From Streptomyces sp. WMMB303 (GTDB taxonomy: Bacteria; Actinomycetota; Actinomycetes; Streptomycetales; Streptomycetaceae), in NCBI RefSeq assembly GCF_029351045.1, contig NZ_JARKIN010000001.1:1574001-1638000 (forward strand): 64,000 nt of DNA, read 5' to 3'. Below, in pieces: positions 9,526 to 18,165 of the stretch. The translations under genes and the position numbers were made by a program. The notes beneath the pieces are model-generated. The model searched no databases. It saw nothing but the letters and a program-made list of their open reading frames with translations, and was not told the DNA's origin. The stretch's first letter is position 1; each line of letters opens with the position of its first letter.

Positions 9526-10404
9526 GTGACCACGAACGAGACGCAGCACCTGCGCAATCCCATTGGCGGCCATGTCCCCGTAGCCGGGGGCCTGGCCGCC
9601 ACTGGCCTTTCCTACGCCACCGATATCGAAGCCGAGACACTTCAGGTTTTCGTGGCGAATCCGCGCGGCTGGGCGACGCCCACGGGAAACGCGGAACAGG
9701 ATGACGCATTCCGCACCGCCTGCGCGGCGCGTGGACTTCCGGTTTATGTCCACGCTCCTTATCTCATCAATTTCGGCTCGCACAACGAGGACACCGCGGC
9801 CAAGTCGGTCCAGTCCCTGCGGCATTCGCTGCGGCGCGGGCGCGACATCGGCGCGCTGGGCGTCGTCGTCCACACCGGCTCCGCCACCGGAGGGCGCGCC
9901 CGGGCGACGGCGCTGGCCCAGGCGCGTGCGCTGATGATGCCGCTACTGGAGGAGCTGACCCACCAGGACGATCCGTGGCTGCTGCTGGAGCCGACCGCCG
10001 GGCAGGGCGCGTCGCTCTGCTCCCGGATGCACGAACTCGGCCCGTACTTCGAGGCGCTGGAGCACCACCCGAAGCTCGGCGTCTGCCTGGACACCTGCCA
10101 TGCCTTCGCCGCCGGGGACGACCTGGCCGCACCCGGCGGGGTGGAACGCGCACTCCGCGAACTGGAGTCGGTGACCGGTCCCGGAAGGCTGCGGCTGATC
10201 CACGCGAACGACTCCCAGGACGTGGCGGGCGCGTGCAAGGACCGGCACGCGAACATCGGCGCCGGTCACATCGGGACCGGCCCGTTCGCCGAGTTGCTGG
10301 CCCACCCGCTGACCGAGGGCGTGCCCCTCGTGATCGAGACGCCGGGCGGCAAGGCCGGGCACGCGGGGGACGTGGCGCTGCTGAAGAAGCTCAGAGAGGC
10401 GTGA
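9526..10404 (+). CDS. nfo: deoxyribonuclease IV (AP endonuclease)
   Basis: This 292-aa TIM-barrel endonuclease IV incises DNA 5' to abasic sites. Metal-ligand blocks are visible in order: VYVHAPYLINFGS, VVVHTGS, LLLEPTAGQG, VCLDTCHAFAAG, IHANDSQD, DRHANIGAGHIG and VIETPG. The start is a GTG 5 nt after the transglycosylase stop, with no strong ribosome binding site, suggesting translation coupled to the upstream gene. The length is typical. Confidence 0.93.
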   Translation: MTTNETQHLRNPIGGHVPVAGGLAATGLSYATDIEAETLQVFVANPRGWATPTGNAEQDDAFRTACAARGLPVYVHAPYLINFGSHNEDTAAKSVQSLRHSLRRGRDIGALGVVVHTGSATGGRARATALAQARALMMPLLEELTHQDDPWLLLEPTAGQGASLCSRMHELGPYFEALEHHPKLGVCLDTCHAFAAGDDLAAPGGVERALRELESVTGPGRLRLIHANDSQDVAGACKDRHANIGAGHIGTGPFAELLAHPLTEGVPLVIETPGGKAGHAGDVALLKKLREA

Positions 10405-10424
10405 GACGGCAGCCGGGTCGGCCC

Positions 10425-10468
10425 CCGGGCCCCTGCCCGAGCAGGCGGGTCCCGGAACGGGGGCCCGG
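10425..10468. terminator. bidirectional terminator between convergent genes
   Basis: Outer arms CCGGGCCCC and GGGGCCCGG enclose an inner CCTGC-CCGA-GCAGG hairpin. It sits between the 3' ends of nfo and the minus-strand molybdoenzyme gene. Confidence 0.6.
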
Positions 10469-10540
10469 TCCCTTGGCCGGCGCGTCCGGGTCCGGACTCG
10501 GAGCGCGGCACCCGGCGGCTGGGGGGGCGCCCTCGCCGGC

Positions 10541-11164
10541 TCACGGCTCGGGACCGTCCCCCGGCTCCTCCTGGTAGGAGTAGCGCTGCTCCCGCCAGGG
10601 GTCCCCGATGTTGTGGTAGCCGCGCTCCTCCCAGAAGCCACGGCGGTCCGCCGTCATGTACTCGATGCCCCGGACCCACTTGGGGCCCTTCCAGGCGTAC
10701 AGATGGGGCACCACGAGCCGGACCGGGAAGCCGTGCTCGGCGGTCAGCAGCTCACCGGCGCGATGCGTGGCGAAGACGGTCTTCGCGGAGGTGAAGTCCG
10801 AGAGCCGTACGTTGGAGCTGAAGCCGTACTCCGCCCACACCATCACATGGGTCGCGTCGGGCGCGGGCGGGGCCAGCTCGAGGATGCTGCGCGCGAGCAC
10901 GCCGCCCCACTCGGCGCCCAGCATGCTGAACTTGGCGACACAGTGCAGGTCGGCGACGACGGTGCGGTACGGCAGCGCGGAGAACTGCTCGTGGTTCCAG
11001 CAGTGCTTCTCGCCGTCCGCCGTGGCCCCGAAGACCCGGAACTCCCAGCGCTCCCGGCGGAACTTCGGTACCGGGCCGTAGTGCGTCACCGGCCATCCGC
11101 GCTGGAGCCGCTGCCCGGGTGGAAGCTCCGGTTGCTCCCCTTCGCGGCTTTGCGGCTGACCCAT
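10541..11164 (-). CDS. small sulfite-oxidase-family molybdopterin oxidoreductase
   Basis: This 207-aa protein consists essentially of the oxidoreductase molybdopterin-binding domain of the sulfite oxidase family. HYGPVPKFRRERWEFRVFG opens the domain, and the Cys in DLHCVAKFS is the expected Mo-ligating residue. LRLVVPHLYAWKGPKWVRGIEYM follows. It lacks the C-terminal dimerisation domain of true sulfite oxidases and has no Tat signal, so it is probably a cytoplasmic enzyme of the compact actinobacterial type, substrate unknown. The frame extends to 11254, but ATG 11164 (MGQPQSRE) starts the conserved part. Confidence 0.86.
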   Translation of the reverse strand: MGQPQSREGEQPELPPGQRLQRGWPVTHYGPVPKFRRERWEFRVFGATADGEKHCWNHEQFSALPYRTVVADLHCVAKFSMLGAEWGGVLARSILELAPPAPDATHVMVWAEYGFSSNVRLSDFTSAKTVFATHRAGELLTAEHGFPVRLVVPHLYAWKGPKWVRGIEYMTADRRGFWEERGYHNIGDPWREQRYSYQEEPGDGPEP

Positions 11165-11379
11165 GCCCCCATGGTGACAGACCTCGGGCGATGGTCTCGA
11201 CCAACCCCCGCGCGGGTGATCCGCGTGGCGTCGTCGCAGCTCACCTCCGCACATACGGGCACATCCGGTAAGCCTTCACTTACTGGACCCGGCCGGTGGG
11301 CGGTGACAGGATGCGCGATTGCGCGCCACGCGCGTTCTGCCCGGTACCCGCGCCATGCCCCTGGAAGGAGCCCGCCACC

Positions 11380-11868
11380 ATGCAGGGCGACCCCGAGGTC
11401 ATCGAGTTCCTCAACGAACAGCTCACCGCCGAGCTCACCGCCATCAACCAGTACTTCCTGCACGCCAAGATGCAGGAGCACCTCGGCTGGACGAAACTCG
11501 CCGAGTACACCCGCTCCGAGTCCTTCGACGAGATGCGGCACGCGGAGCGGCTCACCGACCGGATCCTCTTCCTGGAGGGCCTGCCGAACTACCAGCGGCT
11601 CTTCCATGTGCGGGTCGGCCAGGACGTGACGGAGATGTTCCGGGCGGACCGGCAGGTCGAGGTCGAGGCCATCGACCGGCTCAAGCGCGGCATCGAGCTG
11701 ATGCGCAACAAGGGCGACATCACCTCGGCCAACATCTTCGAGGACATCCTCGCGGACGAGGAGCACCACATCGATTACCTGGACACCCAGCTCGATCTGA
11801 TCGACAAGCTGGGCGAGCCGCTGTACCTCTCCCAGCAGATCGAACAGAAGGCCGCGGACGAGACCTGA
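11380..11868 (+). CDS. bfr: bacterioferritin
   Basis: This is a 162-aa ferritin-like iron store forming 24-mers with haem at subunit interfaces. Ferroxidase ligands are present at their classical positions (Glu18, Glu51, His54, plus IFEDILADEEHHIDYL), and Met52 in FDEMRHAE is the haem ligand. The ATG at 11380 is preceded by AAGGAG at a good distance. The upstream in-frame extension to 11296 has no family support. The gene converges on bfd, which encodes its iron-release partner. Confidence 0.96.
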   Translation: MQGDPEVIEFLNEQLTAELTAINQYFLHAKMQEHLGWTKLAEYTRSESFDEMRHAERLTDRILFLEGLPNYQRLFHVRVGQDVTEMFRADRQVEVEAIDRLKRGIELMRNKGDITSANIFEDILADEEHHIDYLDTQLDLIDKLGEPLYLSQQIEQKAADET

Positions 11869-11966
11869 GGGCCGGAGCGGGGCGTGCGGCAGGCGGCGGA
11901 CCGCCGTGCGCGTCGCGTGGTGCGGGTGCGCGGTTTCTCGGGGCAGGCCGTGCGCGGCGTCCCGGA

Positions 11967-12266
11967 TCAGGCCGCGTGCGCTGCCGCGACCGGTGCCGCG
12001 GCGACGGCGACTCCGGCCGGTTCCGCGGTGGCCCCGACCGGCGCCGCGCGGGTGACGAGAGGCGCCTCGCCGCGCTCCGGCGCGGCCCTGCGGGGGCACT
12101 CGGCGCGGCCCAGGATGCCCTGGATGCGGCGCACGCAGGAGCCGCAGTCGGTACCCGCCTTGCTGGCGGAAGCGATCTGGCGCGGGGTGCACGCCCCTGC
12201 CGCCGCGTGCTGTCGTACCTGCTCTTCGGTGATGCCGAAGCACGAGCAGACGTACACGCGGGTCAC
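11967..12266 (-). CDS. bfd: bacterioferritin-associated ferredoxin Bfd
   Basis: This 99-aa [2Fe-2S] protein has Cys7-X-Cys9 (VYVCSCFGITE) and Cys41-XX-Cys44 (TDCGSC), the Bfd ligand pattern. Bfd reduces the iron core of bacterioferritin to release iron. Residues after about 57 are an Ala/Pro/Val-rich tail beyond the normal roughly 60-aa domain, of no evident function. A 19-bp iron box lies 32 bp upstream, so expression should rise when iron is scarce, which fits its release function. Confidence 0.92.
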   Translation of the reverse strand: MTRVYVCSCFGITEEQVRQHAAAGACTPRQIASASKAGTDCGSCVRRIQGILGRAECPRRAAPERGEAPLVTRAAPVGATAEPAGVAVAAAPVAAAHAA

Positions 12267-12297
12267 CTCCGCCTCGGATCGGTCAGCCTTGCCTTGC

Positions 12298-12316
12298 TGA
12301 GGTTAACCTAACCTTA
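12298..12316 (-). promoter_or_regulatory. iron box (DmdR1/IdeR operator) upstream of bfd
   Basis: On the minus strand TAAGGTTAGGTTAACCTCA matches the 19-bp iron box TTAGGTTAGGCTAACCTAA at 16 of 19 positions. DmdR1/IdeR with Fe(II) represses such sites, implying iron-repressed bfd. Confidence 0.85.
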
Positions 12317-12340
12317 CCCACCCGGACGTGTCCACATACA

Positions 12341-12380
12341 CCGCCGGGGCCCGCGTCACACCGGACGCGGGCCCCGGCGG
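12341..12380 (-). terminator. DAHP synthase terminator
   Basis: A perfect 17-bp stem (CCGCCGGGGCCCGCGTC with its complement, 6-nt loop) lies 38 nt past the stop of the DAHP synthase gene and upstream of the bfd iron box, insulating the two genes. Confidence 0.75.
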
Positions 12381-12417
12381 CGGGGGTGCGGAGCGGCCGG
12401 CCCGCAGCCGCGGCAGC

Positions 12418-13935
<1,518 letters not shown>

Positions 13936-13936
13936 C

Positions 13937-13942
13937 TAGGGT
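13937..13942 (+). promoter_or_regulatory. -10 box of trp leader, leaderless
   Basis: TAGGGT precedes the ATG at 13950 by 7 nt. Confidence 0.5.
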
Positions 13943-13949
13943 GTCCGGC

Positions 13950-14024
13950 ATGCACGCGCTGTCGACCATGAACTGGTGGTGGCCCGCCCGCACGGCGGCC
14001 CGCCACGACGCGCGTATGCACTGA
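13950..14024 (+). CDS. trpL: trp leader peptide
   Basis: This 24-codon ORF contains three consecutive TGG codons (MNWWWPA, Trp at residues 9-11), the hallmark of a transcription attenuator. The ATG at 13950 sits 7 nt after TAGGGT, so the leader may be translated from the first base of the mRNA; an internal ATG at 13968 is a less likely alternative. A hairpin terminator follows 18 nt after the stop, and the fused trpE-trpG begins at 14109. When charged tRNA-Trp is scarce, stalling at the Trp run should prevent the terminator from forming. Confidence 0.9.
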   Translation: MHALSTMNWWWPARTAARHDARMH

Positions 14025-14042
14025 GAGCTCACGCCACGCGCC

Positions 14043-14066
14043 AGGCCGCCCGAGGGGCGGCCTTTC
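14043..14066 (+). terminator. trp attenuator terminator
   Basis: AGGCCGCCC-GAG-GGGCGGCCT is a perfect 9-bp stem followed by TT, between trpL and trpEG. Upstream GC-rich sequence in and after the leader (GCCCGCACGGCGGCC) offers competing pairing partners for an antiterminator, but I did not fold it. Confidence 0.85.
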
Positions 14067-14108
14067 GCATGTCCGCGGCCGTTCCTCCGTACTCGCGAAG
14101 GGACCCGC

Positions 14109-16088
14109 ATGCACCACATCACCACACCCGCACCCGCCTCCCCGCCCGCCACCGCTTCACCGGCCGCCCTCGTCGCACGGCTGAGCCGGGACGACGCGCC
14201 GCCGTTCGCGCTGCTGCGCAGGCGCACCCCCGGCCGGGACGCCGACGTCGTCGAGGTGCTCATCGGCAGCGTGCGGCACCCGGCGCGGCTGGCCGACCTG
14301 CCGGTGCCCCCGGCGGGCCGCGCCGGCGCGCTGGCTCTCGTGCCGTTCCGGCAGATCCACGAGCGGGGGTTCGACGTCCGCGACGACGGCACCCCGCTGT
14401 CCGTGCTGCTGCCCGAGGAGCGTCACGAACTGCCCCGGGCCGACACCCTCGCCGCGCTGCCCGACCACCGTGTACGGGTCGAGCAGGGCGCCTTCGACGT
14501 GGCGGACGACGCCTACGAGGAGATCGTCCGCCGGGTCGTCACCGACGAGATCGGCGCCGGCGAGGGCGCCAACTTCGTGATCCGCCGCGACTACGAGGCC
14601 CACGTCCCCGGCTTCTCCCGTGCCGACGCGCTCGCCCTCTTCGGCCGGCTGCTCCGCGGCGAGCAGGGCGCCTACTGGACGTTCGTCGTGCACACCGGCG
14701 ACCGGGTACTGGTGGGCGCCAGCCCGGAGGTGCACGTGCGGATGAGCGGCGGCACCGTCGTGATGAACCCCATCAGCGGCACCTACCGCTACCCGGAACG
14801 GGGCCCGGACGCGGCGGGACTGCTGGACTTCCTGGCCGACCGCAAGGAGAGCGAGGAACTCTCCATGGTCGTGGACGAGGAGATGAAGATGATGTGCACC
14901 GTCGGCGACGAGGGAGGCGTCGTCGTCGGACCGCGGCTGCGGGAGATGGCCCACCTGGCGCACACCGAGTACGAGCTGCGCGGCCGCAGCACGCTGGACG
15001 TGCGCGAGGTGCTGCGCGAGACGATGTTCGCCGCCACGGTGACCGGCTCCCCGGTGGAGAACGCCTGCCGGGTGCTGGGACGGTACGAGAAGGGCGGGCG
15101 CGGCTACTACGCGGGGGCGCTCGCCCTGCTCGGCCACGACGAGGGCGGCGCCCAGACGCTGGACTCCCCCGTCCTCATCCGCACCGCGGACATCGACCCC
15201 CGCTCCGGACGGCTGCGGGTGCCGGTGGGCGCCACCCTCGTGCGCGCCTCCGACCCGGCCGCCGAGGTGGCGGAGACGCACGCCAAGGCGGCGGGGGTGC
15301 TCACGGCGCTGGGCGTGCGCGAGGCACCGGCCGGTGCGGCCGACGGCACGCGCCCGCAGCTCGCGGACGACCCCCGGGTGCAGGCCGCGCTGGCGGAGCG
15401 GCGCTCCGGGCTCGCCCCCTTCTGGCTGCGGATGCGGGTGGGGCCGCCCGCGCGGAACGACGCGGCTCCGGTGCTGGTCGTCGACGGCGAGGACACCTTC
15501 ACCTCGATGCTGGCGCACCTGCTGGGTGCGACGGGACACCGGGTGCGGGTACGCCGCTACGACGAGCCGGGGCTGCACCGGGCGGCGCTGCGACACGAGG
15601 GGCCCGTCGTACTGGGACCGGGTCCCGGCGATCCGCGCGCCGCGGCGAACCCGAAGATGCGGCTGCTGCGCGCGCTGGCCGCCGATCTGGTGCGCGCCCG
15701 GCGGCAGACGCTGCTGGGAGTCTGTCTCGGGCACGAACTGCTCGCCGCCGAGCTGGGACTGGAGCTGGTCCGCAAGCAGCACCCGCACCAGGGCGCGCAG
15801 GAGGTGATCGACCTGTTCGGGCGGCGGGAGACGGTCGGCTTCTACAACTCCTACACCGCCCGCTGCGACGAGGAGGCCGCCGCCGAACTGGCACTGCACA
15901 GCGTCGAGCTGAGCCGCGATCCGGTCGGCGGCGAGGTCCACGCGCTGCGCGGGCCCGGCTTCGCCGGGGTGCAGTTCCACCCGGAGTCGGTGCTGACGCT
16001 GGACGGCGCGGCGGTGGCGGCACGGCTGCTGGCCGCGGCCGACGCGGCGCGCCCGGCGGTGCGGACAGCGGCACGGACCGCGGACTGA
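14109..16088 (+). CDS. trpE: fused anthranilate synthase TrpE-TrpG
   Basis: One 659-aa chain carries both subunits of anthranilate synthase. The TrpE chorismate-binding half (about 1-440) shows NPISGTYRYP, ESEELSMVVDEEMKMM, GSPVENACRVLGRYEKGGRGYYAGALALL and LVRASDP. The TrpG glutaminase half (about 460-650) has the nucleophile near Cys538 in LLGVCLGHE and the His-Glu pair in GVQFHPESVL. Ammonia from glutamine is used to convert chorismate to anthranilate. GAAGGGA lies upstream of the ATG. Because an attenuator controls it, it is most likely the biosynthetic enzyme for tryptophan, though fused forms also serve phenazine-type or other secondary pathways. trpD is 36 kb away. Confidence 0.95.
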   Translation: MHHITTPAPASPPATASPAALVARLSRDDAPPFALLRRRTPGRDADVVEVLIGSVRHPARLADLPVPPAGRAGALALVPFRQIHERGFDVRDDGTPLSVLLPEERHELPRADTLAALPDHRVRVEQGAFDVADDAYEEIVRRVVTDEIGAGEGANFVIRRDYEAHVPGFSRADALALFGRLLRGEQGAYWTFVVHTGDRVLVGASPEVHVRMSGGTVVMNPISGTYRYPERGPDAAGLLDFLADRKESEELSMVVDEEMKMMCTVGDEGGVVVGPRLREMAHLAHTEYELRGRSTLDVREVLRETMFAATVTGSPVENACRVLGRYEKGGRGYYAGALALLGHDEGGAQTLDSPVLIRTADIDPRSGRLRVPVGATLVRASDPAAEVAETHAKAAGVLTALGVREAPAGAADGTRPQLADDPRVQAALAERRSGLAPFWLRMRVGPPARNDAAPVLVVDGEDTFTSMLAHLLGATGHRVRVRRYDEPGLHRAALRHEGPVVLGPGPGDPRAAANPKMRLLRALAADLVRARRQTLLGVCLGHELLAAELGLELVRKQHPHQGAQEVIDLFGRRETVGFYNSYTARCDEEAAAELALHSVELSRDPVGGEVHALRGPGFAGVQFHPESVLTLDGAAVAARLLAAADAARPAVRTAARTAD

Positions 16089-16090
16089 CG

Positions 16091-16124
16091 CCGGGCCCGG
16101 GCCCCTCCGCAGGCGCGGGCCCGG
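16091..16124. terminator. terminator between trpEG and pfkA
   Basis: CCGGGCCCG (16091-16099) pairs with CGGGCCCGG (16116-16124) just past the trpEG stop. It lies between convergent genes. Confidence 0.6.
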
Positions 16125-16166
16125 GGTCCGGGCCGACGTGGGGCGCGGAGCACCGCCCCGACGCCG

Positions 16167-17195
16167 TCAGCCGAAGAAGACGCCTGCCTCCTCGTAGAGC
16201 GCCGGGTCGACCGTCTTCAGCTTCTCGGTCGCCTGCGCGAGCGGGACGCGGACGATGTCGGTACCGCGCAGGGCGACCATGCTGCCCCACTCCTCGCCGC
16301 GCACCGCGTCGATGGCGTGCAGGCCGAAGCGGGTGGCCAGCCAGCGGTCGTAGGGCGTGGGGGTGCCGCCGCGCTGGATGTGTCCGAGCACCGTGGTGCG
16401 GGCCTCCTTGCCGGTGCGGGACTCGATCTCCTTGGCCAGCCACTCGCCCACGCCCGACAGCCGGACATGCCCGAAGGAGTCCGTTGACCCGTCCTTGAGC
16501 ACCATCTCGCCGCCCTGGGGCATCGCGCCCTCGGCGACGACGACGATCGGCGCGTAGCTGGCCTTGAAGCGGGAGGTGACCCACCCGCAGACCTGGTCGG
16601 TGTCGAAGCGCTGCTCGGGGATGAGGATGCAGTTGGCGCCGCCCGCCAGTCCCGAGTGCAGTGCGATCCACCCCGCGTGCCGTCCCATGACCTCCACCAC
16701 CAGCACCCGCATATGGGACTCGGCGGTGGTGTGCAGCCGGTCGATGGCCTCGGTGGCGACCGTGACGGCGGTGTTGAAGCCGAAGGTGTAGTCGGTGGCG
16801 GACAGGTCGTTGTCGATCGTCTTGGGTACGCCGACGCAGCGGATGCCGTGCTCACCGGTCAACCGGGCCGCCACGCCCAGGGTGTCCTCGCCGCCGATCG
16901 CGATCAGCGCGTCGACCTCGTACTTGGCGAGGTTCTCCTTGATGCGCCGCACGCCGTCCTCCTCCTTGAAGGGGTTGGTGCGTGAGGAGCCGAGGATGGT
17001 GCCGCCGCGCGGCAGCATGCCGCGCACCGCCCGGATGTCCAGCCGGACCGTCTCTCCCTCCAGCGGTCCCCGCCAGCCGTCGCGGAACCCGGTGAAGTCG
17101 TAGCCGTACTCCTGGACTCCCTTACGGACCACGGCCCGCATGACCGCATTGAGACCGGGGCAGTCGCCGCCGCCGGTCAGCACTCCGACCCGCAT
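16167..17195 (-). CDS. pfkA: 6-phosphofructokinase PfkA (group III)
   Basis: This 342-aa enzyme phosphorylates fructose 6-phosphate. It has GGGDCPGLNAVMR at the N-terminus, PKTIDND, the MGRHAGWIAL sugar-phosphate block and LGHIQRGGTPTPYDR. The donor site reads GGEDTLG, with Asp104 where ATP-dependent E. coli PfkA has Gly104, and Lys125 precedes TIDND where E. coli has Gly. This pair is the classical pyrophosphate signature, yet streptomycete relatives have been shown to use ATP, so the donor is uncertain. The ATG at 17195 is the family start; the extension to 17282 is unsupported. Confidence 0.93.
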   Translation of the reverse strand: MRVGVLTGGGDCPGLNAVMRAVVRKGVQEYGYDFTGFRDGWRGPLEGETVRLDIRAVRGMLPRGGTILGSSRTNPFKEEDGVRRIKENLAKYEVDALIAIGGEDTLGVAARLTGEHGIRCVGVPKTIDNDLSATDYTFGFNTAVTVATEAIDRLHTTAESHMRVLVVEVMGRHAGWIALHSGLAGGANCILIPEQRFDTDQVCGWVTSRFKASYAPIVVVAEGAMPQGGEMVLKDGSTDSFGHVRLSGVGEWLAKEIESRTGKEARTTVLGHIQRGGTPTPYDRWLATRFGLHAIDAVRGEEWGSMVALRGTDIVRVPLAQATEKLKTVDPALYEEAGVFFG

Positions 17196-17307
17196 GGGAT
17201 CTCCCTTCTCCGCGTGGACGCGCCTGGACACGCGCCGTGAGGACGGCGCGACGCCCGTCACGCTAGCGGTGATCCACGTCACACGGGATGCGGTGTGCGG
17301 GGGTTTT

Positions 17308-17393
17308 CGTTGGGAGATGCGGGATTTGAGCCGCAGGCCTCACTCATACGAAGGACACAGGTCGAATCCGCCCGGGTCAGCCACCCGATGGTG
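17308..17393. other. possible decayed tRNA 3'-end sequences
   Basis: On the plus strand CTCATACGAAGGACACAGG and TCGAATCCG, ending at CAGCCA (17342-17393), resemble an anticodon-to-acceptor half of a tRNA with missing bases. On the minus strand GCGGCTCAAATCCCGC with CATCTCCCA resembles another T-arm and acceptor 3' end (about 17308-17335). Neither folds as a complete tRNA. They could be remnants of attachment sites, or chance. Confidence 0.2.
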
Positions 17394-17466
17394 CGGGCCG
17401 CCGGGCGCGCACCACCGCGGGGCCCGGACCACAGCCCCGTGTCCAGTCCCGGGCCGGAGCGTCGCC

Positions 17467-18165
17467 TCAGTCGTCCAGACCGCGCTCGATCGCGTACCGC
17501 ACGAGCTCCACCCGGTTGTGCAACTGCAGTTTGCCCAGGGTGTTCTGGACATGGTTCTGCACGGTGCGGTGCGAGATGACGAGCCGCTCGGCGATCTGCT
17601 TGTAGCCCAGACCCTTGGCGACCAGGCGGAGCACCTCCGTCTCCCGGTCGGTCAGCTTCGGCACATCCGGGCCTTCCTCGGCGGCCGGGGGCGGGTCGGC
17701 GGCCAGCCTGCGGTACTCGCCCAGCACCAGTCCGGCGAGCCCCGGGGTGAAGACCGGATCGCCCAGCGCCGTACGCCGCACCGCGTCCAGCAGCTCCTGC
17801 GGGCCCGCGGACTTGACCAGATACCCCGTGGCCCCGGACTTGACGGCCTCCAGCACATCGGTGTGCTCACCGCTGGCCGACAGCACCAGCACCCGCGGTG
17901 CGGACCCGGGACCGACCAGTTCGCGGCAGACCTCCACGCCGGGCCTGCCCGGCAGGTTCAGGTCCAGTACCAGGACATCGGGCGCGGTGGCGCGGGCCCT
18001 GCGGACCGCCTGCTCGCCGTCGCCCGCCGTGGCGACGACCTCGAACCCGGCCTCGGCCAGGTCCCGGGCGACGGCCTCGCGCCACATCGGATGGTCGTCC
18101 ACGACCATCACCCTGACGGGTGCCGTGCCGCCGTCCGGCCCGGTCCGCCGCTCCTCAGTCGCCAT
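17467..18165 (-). CDS. macR: NarL/LuxR-family response regulator (MacR-like)
   Basis: This 232-aa regulator has an N-terminal receiver: the acidic pair in VMVVDDHPMW, the phosphoacceptor Asp in VLVLDLNLPG and the conserved Lys in GYLVKSAG. The C-terminal LuxR helix-turn-helix shows LTDRETEVLRLVAKGLGYKQIAERLVISHRTVQNHV. The start overlaps the 3' end of the kinase gene by 11 nt, so the two are co-expressed. Gene position next to pfkA and glk corresponds, as I recall, to MacRS of S. coelicolor, which affects development and antibiotic production. The symbol rests on that synteny. Confidence 0.9.
   Translation of the reverse strand: MATEERRTGPDGGTAPVRVMVVDDHPMWREAVARDLAEAGFEVVATAGDGEQAVRRARATAPDVLVLDLNLPGRPGVEVCRELVGPGSAPRVLVLSASGEHTDVLEAVKSGATGYLVKSAGPQELLDAVRRTALGDPVFTPGLAGLVLGEYRRLAADPPPAAEEGPDVPKLTDRETEVLRLVAKGLGYKQIAERLVISHRTVQNHVQNTLGKLQLHNRVELVRYAIERGLDD

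Noticed and set aside
13976..16498. 840-residue open frame on the plus strand
   Set aside because: It overlaps trpL, the attenuator and trpEG in another frame; composition is almost all Arg/Ala/Gly/Pro.
17308..17393. A complete tRNA gene
   Set aside because: The T-arm-like and acceptor-like pieces lack bases and no full cloverleaf with a D-arm can be built on either strand; kept only as possible relics.
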